A stretch of 18,571 nucleotides of DNA, taken from the NCBI GenBank assembly GCA_012064415.1, contig SSNU01000318.1, forward strand, positions 8,134 to 26,704. Reading direction: 5' to 3'. Made by a program: the position numbers and the translations under genes. This document shows, piece after piece, positions 1-8,801 of this stretch. Source of the stretch: Gyrodactylus bullatarudis. Its lineage: Eukaryota > Platyhelminthes > Monogenea > Gyrodactylidea > Gyrodactylidae. Position 1 is the stretch's first letter; each line of letters begins with the position of its first letter. The notes beneath the pieces are model-generated. The model ran no database searches. It saw only the letters and a program-made list of their open reading frames with translations, and was not told the DNA's origin.

Positions 1-2
1 CA

Positions 3-848
3 AATCGTGATGTTCAGACATTATTATCTGCTTGGATGTTGGAAAATAACACCAACAACTGGTCCGAAGGATTATTGAGTGTTCAACTGGCAAAAAATAC
101 TTCATTACATGCTGGCACAAAGAAAAGTCCATTTGAGTGCTTATTTGGAAAGAAATACAAAACCGATTATAAAACTATAGAAGAAATTTCAGGTACTGAC
201 GAACTAAATCAAGAGCCGATTCTTAGAGAAGAATACAGAAGTGGAAACGAAGAAAGTTTGCCAGATCATACTCAAAATTTTAAATCAACTGCGAGTATCT
301 GCCCCGATGAGAATTTAGAGTTTGAAGATCTTGAAATAGATCAACATTTAGATGAGACGCAAGCTCTTATTCAACAAAATCGAGCGATTTGTTTAAATAA
401 TCTTACAAAGCAGCGTGATCGGATGCTTAAAAATGCTGTTCAAAGTGTAGCAATTCCAGAGATCGGATCTAATGTTAGAATTAAAATTCCTGAAGTTGAT
501 AGATCAAAAGGAGATCTTGGATGCATTGTCGGAGTTGTAATGGGAATCATAGAAGAAACTCAAATGTACAAAATTGGCACAATCCACGGAGTTCTGAAAA
601 ATCATTTGACTGCGAATATGTTTGAACCCATCAAGGAGAATATTATTCAAATCAATCAAATTCCATCTGAGTCATATTCCTTGAGAGAAATTTGTTCAAA
701 GACGTCATTAGGGAAAGGCCAAGGTTTTTTCAAATGCAATTGTATTAAAGGTTGTAAAAAAAAGACATGTAAATGTTTCAAGAATGATAGAAAATGTAAT
801 TCTAGATGCCATCATTCATTAACATGTGACAATAAATTTGAGGATTGA
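3..848 (+). CDS. KRBA2-like (Ginger/Gypsy-type) integrase, 3' part, with CXC-type Cys-rich C-terminus
   Basis: The frame is open from the left edge, so the first visible ATG at 36 is internal. It begins NRDVQTLLSAW, which normally follows the catalytic Glu of the DDE integrase core; that Glu and both Asp residues lie outside the window. Next come the WSEGL..VQ and KKSPFECLFGKK blocks, an acidic linker, and the SNVRIKIPEVDRSKGD block typical of KRAB-A-domain-containing-2-like integrases. The last ~45 residues (from FKCNCIKG to CHHSLTCDNK) are Cys-rich, with CxC and CxCF spacing like a tesmin/TSO1 CXC zinc domain. The family derives from retroelement or Ginger integrases and cuts and joins DNA ends. 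The reading frame has no break and ends in TGA. It lacks the introns seen in the related minus-strand copy at 4692-5695. It could be a live mobile element or a domesticated gene; family call fairly sure, status unknown. Confidence 0.8.
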   Translation, partial: NRDVQTLLSAWMLENNTNNWSEGLLSVQLAKNTSLHAGTKKSPFECLFGKKYKTDYKTIEEISGTDELNQEPILREEYRSGNEESLPDHTQNFKSTASICPDENLEFEDLEIDQHLDETQALIQQNRAICLNNLTKQRDRMLKNAVQSVAIPEIGSNVRIKIPEVDRSKGDLGCIVGVVMGIIEETQMYKIGTIHGVLKNHLTANMFEPIKENIIQINQIPSESYSLREICSKTSLGKGQGFFKCNCIKGCKKKTCKCFKNDRKCNSRCHHSLTCDNKFED

Positions 849-858
849 TATAATTTCA

Positions 859-864
859 AATAAA
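859..864 (+). other. AATAAA polyadenylation signal
   Basis: A canonical AATAAA lies 11 nt after the integrase stop codon, and T-rich sequence follows. Its position suits the 3' end of that transcript. AATAAA is frequent by chance in AT-rich DNA, so this is suggestive only. Confidence 0.4.
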
Positions 865-1030
865 AATTCAATTTTATTAAGCTTCATAGTTTTTACTTAA
901 ATTAAATAAACATTGAGAGCTATGTCAATCCTAAGAATAGAAGAAATCCTTTTTTTGTTTAGTCAATCCCTTTATAAAATATAGGAAAGAACAAGTGTGT
1001 GTCTAGTCATATCATTGACATGTCTATCTG

Positions 1031-1048
1031 ACACTCAGTACACTCAGT
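1031..1048. repeat. Two-copy 9-bp tandem repeat
   Basis: ACACTCAGT occurs twice in direct succession (1031-1039 and 1040-1048). It lies within a GTGT/ACAC-rich stretch that also contains the inverted repeat at 1099-1139. Confidence 0.5.
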
Positions 1049-1098
1049 ACATGTGTAGATACAGGAATAGACCGATGTATTCATTTCAGAGTGTTTGC

Positions 1099-1188
1099 AG
1101 TGTGTTTTGTGGGAATAAAATCTATTCACGAAACACACTACAAACTCACTAGGGTGTTTTGTATACACACTAAGTCACAGAACACACT
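1099..1188. repeat. Inverted repeat with a further degenerate arm
   Basis: AGTGTGTTTTGTG (1099-1111) pairs with CACGAAACACACT (1127-1139) except for one G-T position, around a 15-nt loop. A related arm, CACAGAACACACT, recurs at 1176-1188. Such clusters occur in the subterminal regions of DNA transposons, but no matching terminal repeats or target duplication were found here. Confidence 0.45.
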
Positions 1189-1424
1189 GTAACAGATATA
1201 TGCAGTTTTATACCAAACAATAGGCCCGAATAGACCTTACACCATGATCCCCCACTTTTAAGAATTCGAATGAATCTGATTGGTTACGCAAATTAAGGGT
1301 GGTAGGCTCAATTTTTCGCTGAACTTGAAATGAACTGCTACCGTATTTTTCATGAATATTCTCATATAGAAATGAATCCAGCTATGACTACAAATTGAAG
1401 TTTTATAAGATAATTGAACGAAAA

Positions 1425-1661
1425 GGGATTAGAGTTGTAAGCCTTGTTCACCATTCATTCTCGAAATTTAAGTCTTGAGACACAATTAAAATCTTGGGTA
1501 TGAATTAAGTCCGTAACCCCCCCCCCCCTCCCCTATGTTATACATACCTGCATATACCGATCTATTCCATCTCTACCCCCGGGACTTTCTGTCCGGCGGT
1601 GTGAATCTCTACCGGGAATGGGATTTGAGTTATAAGCCTTGTTCACAATTTAGGAAATTTA
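1425..1661. repeat. Degenerate ~45-bp direct repeat, two copies, with a poly-C tract between
   Basis: 1425-1470 and 1620-1661 share GGGATT, then GAGTT-TAAGCCTTGTTCAC, then GAAATTTA, about 195 bp apart. Between them are a run of twelve C at 1517-1528 (then T and four C) and a locally GC-rich patch (1570-1615). No reading frame is evident. The region from 865 to 3180 otherwise holds only short repeats. Confidence 0.45.
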
Positions 1662-1928
1662 ATTGTGATTCTAATGATGCCTAATTAGTTAATTGAATAT
1701 TTTATTTTAATAAAAATTAGATTGTTTGAAATTATTTATTTTTTTTTAATTCTCAAATTCGGTTTTTTCAATATATCTCGAAAATCAGACACAATCTAGA
1801 AAATATAATTACAGATCTGAAATCAGCACAAAATTCCGATCCAGAAAATGTTTGGATCAAGATCCTATTGCACATAGTGTCCTACTGTGTAATTATTTTT
1901 CGTATGAACGAATCCGAGTGATCGTGTT

Positions 1929-2004
1929 AAAAGGGGTCGCATTGTGAAGATAAGAGAGGGGTCTCTCACTGTAAAAATGAAAGAGGGGTCTGACATTGTG
2001 ATTT
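1929..2004. repeat. Three-copy degenerate ~26-bp repeat
   Basis: Three units share an A/G-rich start, GGGGTC and a CA(T/C)TGT-type end. Their GGGG cores start at 1933, 1958 and 1985. The unit is short and diverged; nothing shows a function. Confidence 0.45.
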
Positions 2005-2402
2005 CTAACTAGCAAATAGTGTGATCAACACTCCTCCCTTTTTTAGTTATCGGTTAGGAAAATTAGGAATACGACTTTTCTCAATATTGATTAGAATTTT
2101 AAATTTGGACGCATCCAACTTTAAAACCGTCTAGTTTTAACATGAAATAATATTTCAGTATGAAAATCTAGGGAAGAGCTAAACTTTTAATTCTGCATTT
2201 AATGATACCAATTTTATAGTTCAAAACAAAGATTTTCTGAACTTTCTTAATAATGAAACTAGAATTCTGAAAAAAATATCAAACGATAGATCTTTATATG
2301 AATAATTCTTCTACATAAAGAAAAATATTTATTTTCAGCTATTTACATGATTAACCAAAGGAATCTAACTTGAAAATCAGATAAACTATCTGCTTGAATT
2401 CT

Positions 2403-2466
2403 ATTGGTTGATAGTTTCCTGCTCTCTCGTTGGCTAAGAAAAATCATGGTTTAGGTATATAAATAA
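2403..2466 (+). promoter_or_regulatory. Possible core promoter: inverted CCAAT box plus TATA box
   Basis: ATTGGTT (inverted CCAAT) at 2403 is followed about 50 bp later by TATATAAATA at 2457-2466, a good TATA-box match. No convincing reading frame starts downstream before the small ORF at 3189. Both motifs arise easily in AT-rich DNA. Confidence 0.18.
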
Positions 2467-2780
2467 GATGTTAATTCCCATTTGGCAGAGGGATAGAAAA
2501 CGGGGACTTCACCTGTATATAGTTATTTTCGATTCAAACTAGAGCTGAAAGGACGATTTTCAAAACTTCTAATCGATCTGATTTTTTTTCTGGTGAATCT
2601 TGAGATAGCACAGATCATGAAAACCACCCGGCCTAATTTGATTTTGGCTTTTAAAATTTAGCCAACTACCCCTAGTAGACATACAAATCTGTAGAGTGCT
2701 AATGTTTAAAGGTCACATTCCACTAGTTCTTTTTTTAGGTTATAGCATTTCATGAAAATTATCTCGAAAAATAATTTAAT

Positions 2781-2794
2781 GGCCGCTGGCGGCC
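2781..2794. repeat. GC-only palindromic hairpin in AT-rich surroundings
   Basis: GGCCGC-TG-GCGGCC is a perfect 6-bp inverted repeat made entirely of G and C, followed by an A-rich stretch. It contrasts sharply with its surroundings. Role unknown. Confidence 0.4.
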
Positions 2795-3188
2795 GTAAAA
2801 AAATTTTGAGAAAAAAATGAAGGGCACCATGAGAAAAACTGAACAAAAAATTAGCCTGTTTGTATTTTTTTGTTGCACCGTTAAGTCAATTAGAAAGCCT
2901 AAGATGTGAGAAATAGCAAATTTAAAGAGCATGTCAAAAAGTAAGCAGCTTGCCTAAAAATTATTTGTTAATTTTAGAATCTTTACAAACCAAGGAGAGA
3001 TGATGTAAAATCAAGCATTATTCACATACAAGAGCACGTTGAAAAAAAATTGATAAAACTGGAGTATTTCGTGTTGGAAAAAATTCATCTAATATCATAT
3101 ACAAAAGACTATGAAAGATTTTGATGCAGCTATAATTTTTACTTGTATAATGGTTACCCTTATAGCATGTATACTATAGAGATCAACA

Positions 3189-3335
3189 ATGATAAAAGCA
3201 TACGAAACTGATTTTGATTTTTGCGATATAGACGACTTGAAAGAGGAGAATTTAGAGACAATTTCCATTTCGAAGAAAAGAGGAAAACCAAAACTAAAAA
3301 GGATTCGATCCAAAGCCAAAAATTTGAAAAATTAG
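3189..3335 (+). CDS. Candidate small ORF or terminal exon with basic, AT-hook-like tail
   Basis: 48 codons from ATG to TAG. The first half is acidic (DFDFCDIDDLKEENLE) and the second strongly basic (KKRGKPKLKR, then KNLKN), with RGKP resembling an AT-hook core. An AATAAA lies 17 nt after the stop (3353-3358). The frame is open upstream only to a TAG at 3177-3179, and the ag there could be a splice acceptor, so this might be a last exon. The acidic/basic partition argues for selected coding sequence. No family is recognised; a chance ORF remains possible. Confidence 0.3.
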   Translation: MIKAYETDFDFCDIDDLKEENLETISISKKRGKPKLKRIRSKAKNLKN

Positions 3336-3421
3336 AGATAAAATTTATGAATAATAAAAAATTATAATTAATAATTATTGTTATTTTTTTAACAATTCAT
3401 ATTACTGAGTAATATTATTAC

Positions 3422-3461
3422 ATGCAGAAATATGTGTTTTGTGAACTATGCAGAAATATGT
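3422..3461. repeat. Two-copy 26-bp direct repeat
   Basis: ATGCAGAAATATGT occurs at 3422-3435 and 3448-3461. It directly precedes the longer degenerate array at 3531-3650 and may belong to the same unstable region. Confidence 0.5.
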
Positions 3462-3528
3462 TTGTGTTTGGTAAAGTTTTTGGTAATGTTTTTTACCTAA
3501 GTTTGTGTTTAGTTAAAAAATAATGTAA

Positions 3529-3654
3529 CCTTTGCCTTATGATAATCGCATACATCTTGTTTGGGTTTTGAAAAAACACATACATTATTTGCCTTTTGTA
3601 AGATCTATTGTTTGCATTTTGATAAAAATAAAAAAATTGTTTGCCTTTTGTAAT
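3529..3654. repeat. Degenerate minisatellite, ~29-bp unit, five copies
   Basis: A TTTG(CC/GG/CA)TTTTG-like unit recurs with its TTTG at 3531, 3560, 3588, 3611 and 3640 (spacings 29, 28, 23, 29). AT-rich spacers contain CATACAT in two units. It abuts the 3' end of PLE copy A, so the long minus-strand reading frame across it is a chance extension rather than coding sequence. Confidence 0.6.
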
Positions 3655-4690
3655 CCTTTTTTTTGAACACACAGATTTGGATCTTCCCTCATAATGTAAA
3701 ACTCTGATTTTGAGGTCCGTCAGTTGATTGCTTGAATTTTTAGATATAATTCTGAAGTTGCTTTCGTTGGCCTCACACCCGCATCTATCAATGTGTTTCC
3801 TAATTGACGAACTATTCTTGTTCAAATGTTCATTGATCCTAATCGCTAACCTTCTCTGCGTTCGACCTGAGCGATAAATGAGATTTGACTGTTCCGATTC
3901 TTTCAGTTTGTCTTTGAGTTGAAATCTGAATAGACTTGAAGTTTGGTATACAACCTTCAATTGTATATCATTGTAATGTTCATTTACAAGTGAATTCAGT
4001 TTTCTCCTTAGTTCATAGCTGAATCCCCTTTTAACTTGTAGATAGGGATAGTTCCTTAAGTTTGTTCTTGTTCTACCGGTTGAGTTGCTTCATCTTCTAA
4101 AGCTTTTTCTATGTATTGCTGAACAAATCTTTCAGGGTATCCATTATCTTTCAGTCTTTTTCTGATTCCATTAATCTCATTCAATACTTCTTCACTCACT
4201 TTTCTCTTGGTCCTTTTCACAAGTCCTATTATTAATCCTGATTTATAACTCTAAGGACAATAACTCGATAAGTGTAAGTACCTTCCTGTGTCTGTTTTCT
4301 TCCTGTATGGTTCTTCCTATGCCCCCATCTGGTTTCCTTGTCAACTTAACATCTAAGAAACTTATCCAATCTTCTATTGTTCCTTCGTGAATTTGATGTT
4401 CGGATGGATTAAGTTCATTTCACTGAAGAATTCCTCGGTGGAAGGTTCTTGTTTCATGACAATGAACGTATCATCTACCTATCTAACTTACATATCAGTG
4501 TATCCCTCTGTTAAATTTTCCATTCTATTCTTCTCCAAGTATCCTAAGAAAATATCTGCTAACAACGGACTAAGTGGAGATCCCATAGCTATCCCGTCTT
4601 TTTGGATATACAATATGTACGATCAACCAAGCATAGAGAATTCTTCAGCAAAAAAAATCTTTCGAATGATTGTTTGTAGAATGAAACTCA
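3655..4690 (-). pseudogene. Penelope-like element copy A: RT C-terminal half plus GIY-YIG endonuclease, broken
   Basis: PLEs copy themselves with a telomerase-related reverse transcriptase and a C-terminal GIY-YIG nuclease. Read on the minus strand, the sequence gives RT motif B (QKDGIAMGSPLSP, about 4560-4620), motif C (VDDTFIVMKQ), a FLDVKLTRK block, the connector, then GIY-YIG with RTQRRLAIRINEH and RCGCEANESNF. It is dead. Stops at 4488-4490 and 4479-4481 sit just before VDD, replacing the two Tyr seen in copy C. More stops lie near 4020-4070, and a frameshift follows near 3700. At 3868-3873 it lacks nine residues present in copy B, including the YIG box. The RT N-terminal half is absent. 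The right border with the integrase pseudogene lies between about 4625 and 4690; the left end stops at a minisatellite. Confidence 0.85.
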
Positions 4691-4934
4691 CAAGCTGATT
4701 TGCTGAAAATAGACCTTCTATGATTCCGGTTTTTGTCCGAGATTGTCATTGTCAACTTTGAAGATAAGTTATGATTATCCAGCTTAGATCGATCCACGTC
4801 CGGTACTTAAATTGTTACATTTTGGCCCACATCATATACTAGTTTGGTTCTACTGATCATTTTAGCTCTATTTTCAGCATGGCCTTTCATTATATCTTCG
4901 TCGAGAGATACCGGAGGATTTACAAATGGGATGA

Positions 4935-4998
4935 CTGAAACTAATAAATATTTTAGGATTTATGCAAGACAAAAATGAAAAAAAAATCACGTACATAC
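4935..4998 (-). other. Candidate 64-nt intron in integrase pseudogene
   Basis: GTATGT donor at 4998 and TTTCAG acceptor ending at 4935. Removing it joins two integrase-like frames in phase 0, with no stop for 39 codons on the upstream side. Confidence 0.5.
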
Positions 4999-5117
4999 AA
5001 GAGGTTGAAGGGTTGGTTTCGATGTGAAAACTTGCTGCAGATTATCCTCTTCTATAGTATCAGAAATGCTACATAATCCAATGTCTTCATAACAACTTTG
5101 ATCTTCTTCTAGACAGT

Positions 5118-5147
5118 CTAAAGAAAGTTAAAATATGCATGTCTTAC
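5118..5147 (-). other. Candidate 30-nt intron in integrase pseudogene
   Basis: GTAAGA donor at 5147 and a pyrimidine-rich CTTTCTTTAG acceptor ending at 5118. Splicing in phase 1 avoids the TAA that otherwise ends the frame at 5128-5130 and enters a stop-free 39-codon stretch. Thirty nt is unusually short for an animal intron, so an insertion is the alternative. Confidence 0.35.
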
Positions 5148-5695
5148 TGTATTTCATATTGATTTCAAGAGGATCTTTCTTATAAACTGGTTTACAAGGT
5201 GACATCTTGATAGTGGAATGATAACGAGAATTCTTCATGTATTGAACAAATCTTAAACCCTTATACCATCCTATTCCAGGATTATCGTCATACCAATTTA
5301 GCAAAATTGTTTCAACGTCTTGATTGGCACGTTCTACAGATCCTAGACTTTGGCTATATATTGGTTTTACGTGAATGAAATTCAAATCCAACCAATAGGA
5401 ACTGAAGTTGTTGACGATGCAATTCTTACTGCAATTATCTGACTGTTTTAGGAGGACCATGATCAAGAAAAATTTCTAAAACAGCATCGTAGACATCGAC
5501 TGCTGTTTTGTTCTTCAAAGGCCTGAGTTGAACATATTTTGTGTAGAGGTCTTGATACACCAATATAAAATTGAAACCTCTATCAGGACAACATTGCATA
5601 TCTATGAGATCGATCTGAACTCTTTCGCTGTGCTGAGTTGATTTTATTTCCTCGGTACGATTGATGGTTTTATTTTGTTTCTTGTTTTTGTTCAT

Positions 5696-6779
5696 GTTTC
5701 AAGGTCAAGATTTCGTGAATCCCATAGACACAAATAACACGGGTATTTAGTGTTACCAAGTTGTAGACCATTCAATAAAGCAATAATCTTCGATATTTTT
5801 TAAATATATGATTTTTTAAGTGAAAATTCTAGTTTCAGGCACTTAATTTTAAATTCTGAATTGTGGGAAGAAAATAAAAGATTGCATTTCCTTAAAATAT
5901 TTTATTTTCATTCGACTTAACTTGAACCAAGCTAACTAAAAATCAGCTTTTTAACTCAATATTCAACTAAGATATGCTCATTGGGAATTTCGTGAAATTT
6001 TGTTTTCATTGAAAGGAAGGATTCATAAGAGGCTTGAGTCAGAATTACTCATTGATTTTTATAAAACACTGGATATGAAGCAGTAATTAACTAATTATGG
6101 TACATGTGAGTGAAGCTATGAGCAATAATTATAATTGAAGGTTGCAATTTTCAAGTTTTTCAAGAATTTAAAGGGTCACGCATTCTTTTTCATGAAAACC
6201 TCATTTTAATTTGGAATCTTATTCGAGTTTATTGAATAATTTACTAGCTTGCGGGGGTACTGATGACCAGAAAAAGATTCCCTACAAATTGAGATCAAAA
6301 TCAGAAAAAATGTATAATTCTCAGGTATTTGTCCTGTGAAACATCTTGAGCTATGAACATTTAGTGTAAATTCAAAATTTCAACAAATTTAACAAGAAAT
6401 TAATGCATTTTCGGCCCTCAAATCTTTTAAATCTCAAATAAATTAATTATAATTTCATTATAATACTCATGAGTAAGCCATGGATTTTTTTGTGCGTCAG
6501 GTTTTCCAGTCATACATTTTTTAAAGAGTTTATTGTATTTTGTAACTTTTGTCATGTCAAAGTTGGAATTGATCAAGTCTCAAGTTATTCAACATCTAGC
6601 AACAGATATTCACAAAAATAGAGCCAATGAAAAATATTTCCAATTAAAACTGAACAATTCAAGCTAAGCCAATTAAGTGGCCGATGCATTCGTTAGCAGT
6701 GATATACCTTTGTAAAAAAAGGAACCCTAAGCTAAACAAGCTATTTGAAAAAGCTAGAGACAACATATAGAAAATAAGT
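5696..6779. other. AT-rich stretch with no gene seen
   Basis: Neither strand holds a reading frame with recognisable protein features, and I found no clear terminal repeats. It separates the minus-strand integrase remnant from the pogo-type transposase remnant. Part of it may be the decayed 5' flank of either element. Confidence 0.5.
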
Positions 6780-6794
6780 TACAAAAGTATATGA

Positions 6795-6929
6795 AGCAAG
6801 GATGGATTATATTACCAGACTGAACGAAGCAAAAATGTTTTTGTAATGATTGATGAATCTGAAATCCAAGGTAAAAATATTGTTCTATCAAGTGATGAGT
6901 TAAGTCATCTTTGTTTAATGTTCTCTTGA
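6795..6929 (+). pseudogene. Unidentified protein-like fragment, 44 codons
   Basis: Between TGA codons at 6792-6794 and 6927-6929 the frame reads with a protein-like composition, including RSKNVFVMIDESEI and VLSSDELSHLCL. No start codon is required if it is an exon or eroded transposase part. It lies ~140 bp upstream of the pogo/Tigger remnant on the same strand and could be a distant piece of it, but I recognise no family. Confidence 0.2.
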
Positions 6930-7070
6930 ATTGGGAGGTTAAAAGGTGTATAATTTACAATTCATGAGTCATGGGATTGATTAAAATAGTCTCGTTTGGA
7001 AAAAGGAGGTACAGTACTTTAATAATTGTAAAAAATTAATTATGGGAGAAAGAATGTCTCTCACCAAACA

Positions 7071-7818
7071 GGTATCAGTTTGGATTGTATTAGGCGCTGG
7101 GATGCCCAGCTTGTACAGCTAAGATTATTTTCACAGACTAATGGAAATGCTCCTAATTTTAAGAGAATTCCTTCACTTAGATATCAATACCTTGATCAGT
7201 GTGCTCGGGAAATGGTGGAAGAATGGCGAAGACATAAACTCACAATAAGTATTCGTTGTCTGAGCAAAGATATTAGAAGAAAGTCAATTAATTTAAATTT
7301 TGGATGTAAAGTTAGTCATGGTTGCATTGAAAAGTTCACAAAATTAAACAAATATTGTATCTATGGCGATGGAGCTAGTGGTGAGAAATATCCCCTTTAT
7401 GTTATTGGTTAGTTTTATTTTCTAATATTGATCAGGTAAATCGAAACGTCCGAGGTAATATTGTGGAAATGCCAAGGCCTGGAACAATTCTGAAATATTT
7501 CAACAGTGGTTGAATGACTTTGGAGCACATTATCAGAACAGAAACATTCTCTTGTTATTAGACATTGTTCCATTTCATCACATTCCAATACCTAATGTTC
7601 GTCTATTCCTGCCTCCTAATTCGACGTCTGTGACCCAGCCACTTGATCAAGGAATTATATGGAGTTTCAAGACAAATTTCAAAAATATTTTGATGACCCA
7701 TCATGATATTCCATCAATATCTACAGCCTACCGATGGGTCGAGAAAGCTTTTAATGATGTCATGATATCTGTAGTAAAACATTGTTTTAAGCATTTTAAA
7801 ATTTGGAGAAGTGAATAA
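7071..7818 (+). pseudogene. pogo/Tigger-type (DDE_1) transposase remnant
   Basis: Cut-and-paste transposase of the Tc1-mariner-pogo superfamily. The first part (to 7407) has a CENP-B-like helix-turn-helix region (AREMVEEWRR ... KVSHGCIEKFTKLNKYC) and then jumps to GEKYPLYVIG, the block before the second catalytic Asp, so most of the early catalytic domain is deleted. From 7436 a second frame carries KSKRPR, KAWNNSEIFQQWL, RNILLLLD (second catalytic Asp) and LPPNSTSVTQPLDQGIIWSFK, the most diagnostic stretch. A 28-nt GT..AG segment (7408-7435) separates the parts; removing it restores the expected VIG-KSK junction. A TAA at 7456-7458 disables the second frame. The start is uncertain because the frame may begin at a splice acceptor (CAG) ending at 7070. 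Confidence 0.75.
7408..7435 (+). other. 28-nt GT..AG segment: tiny intron or insertion
   Basis: Donor GTTAGT, T-rich interior, TTGATCAG acceptor. Excision joins the flanking transposase frames in phase 1 exactly at a conserved motif. GGT flanks both ends, so an insertion with a short duplication is the alternative. Confidence 0.35.
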
Positions 7819-7899
7819 ATTCATCTTATTCCAATTGCGATAGATCTTGTTATTTATCAAAAATCCGTCATACAATAGTTGAGTTTGAGGGAGTAAATC

Positions 7900-8795
7900 A
7901 AATAGTGGAGATCCCATGGCTATATATACCTGATTCTGGAATAACAGGTACGTTTTTACAACAAATTCTTAATATTTTGACTATTTCTTCGCTAGTTAAC
8001 TCAAAGCTGTCTCTATTGTCATTGATGTATGTCCCAATGATGTTTAGTGTTTCTTCTATAGGGATACTAGTGAATAATGCGTTGATATCTAATGATATCA
8101 TTTGTATGGTCCCTACTTGGTATTTCTTTACTTTTTCTACGAACTGAAATACATCTGTGACTACATATCTACTAAAGTGGTTATGGATTGGTTTTACCAT
8201 GTTTAATAACCATTTCGCAGTTTTGTTGAGGGCTTGTTGACATGTCTAATATTGGTCTCATAGGTATGATCTCTGGTAAATACTGTGAATCTATTTGTCT
8301 TAGGTAAGAAATAAAGCCTTGACAGTATTGAGTTTTTTCTCAAAATTTCTTCTTCACTCCTGCATCCAATAATCCTTTCCTATACAAGTCTAATGCTGTT
8401 TTTTCGATTTCCTTTTCTTCTATCATTCTATACTCATTTCTTACAACATCCTTTCTTTCAAATTTATTCTCATCCGATAGAAAATCAAGACCCGATCTTA
8501 TGTAATCATCTTTTTTCATGTTTACTAACCCTGTTCCTTTGTCTGGTCTAACAATTATTAGTTCTTCATTATTAGTTAACTCTTTGAATCCCTCTAAGTG
8601 TTCCCTCTTGAGTTTCTTATGTAAGGCTTTTTTCTTGCTATAACTCTTGTAGACATTCATCAATCCTATTTTAAAGTCTTCTATATCTGTTCCTTCTTTC
8701 ATTTTGTTTCGGTATGTAGAAGTTTGGACCTAAGACTTCTTTTTGTGCCTGAGACAGTTCTATATTCGCATAATTAAAGATACCTTTGCTTAGTT
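7900..8795 (-). pseudogene. Penelope-like element copy B, inverted half: N-terminal region and early RT motifs
   Basis: Minus-strand reading from 8795 gives IFNYANIELSQAQKEVLG, matching the same block in copy C (FNYAGIELTQLQKEVLSLG). It then gives RPDKGTGLVNMKKDDYI (first RT motif), the KTAKWLLNMVKPIHNHF block, and RT motif A as SLDINALFTSIPIEETL. It ends at the AMGSPL box (~7903). The chain is split by frameshifts near 8700 and 8220-8340 and by a short deletion before AMGSPL. The RT catalytic YVDD box and everything after it are absent on this strand. Its right end meets, head to head, the plus-strand 3' half at about 8796-8802; the left end abuts the pogo-type remnant. Confidence 0.85.
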
Positions 8796-8801
8796 GAATG
8801 A

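Larger units (their letters stand above)
4692..5695 (-). pseudogene. KRBA2-like integrase, intron-bearing broken copy
   Basis: Read on the minus strand it holds the DDE integrase core: Asp in RVQIDLIDMQ, Asp in QSDNCSKN and Glu in SVERANQDVE, followed by YHSTIKMSPCKPVY. A frameshift near 5440-5465 splits the core just before the second Asp. The rest reads through candidate introns: GTAAGA..TTTAG at 5147-5118 (30 nt), then 39 open codons, then GTATGT..TTTCAG at 4998-4935 (64 nt). The next exon has GQNVTI and VPDVDRSK, with a TAA at 4807-4809 between them, and after another frame change TKTGIIEGLFSANQL ends at a GTGAGT donor (4691). The HHCC zinc domain and the CXC tail seen in the 3-848 copy are missing. 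Family call firm; introns inferred from frame and splice signals. Confidence 0.75.

Noticed and set aside
1517..1533. Poly-C tract as possible G-quadruplex or polypyrimidine regulatory tract
   Set aside because: Could be a homopolymer slippage tract or assembly artefact; nothing around it supports a function.
2540..2547. TAGAGCTG, identical to the first 8 bases of the MITE terminal repeat
   Set aside because: No matching right end or target duplication nearby, and the sequence diverges after the octamer.
3095..3319. Minus-strand hydrophobic 74-codon frame
   Set aside because: Antisense of the better supported plus-strand small ORF at 3189-3335; composition follows from reversed Lys/Glu codons.
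4387..4698. Plus-strand open frame of 103 codons
   Set aside because: It is the antisense shadow of the PLE copy A reverse transcriptase, whose minus-strand motifs are clear.
6249..6270. CTGATGA word resembling another hammerhead core
   Set aside because: No stem II followed by GAAA, and no stem I or III pairing around it.
7905..8147. Plus-strand open frame of 80 codons
   Set aside because: Antisense of the PLE copy B RT region; no protein features of its own.
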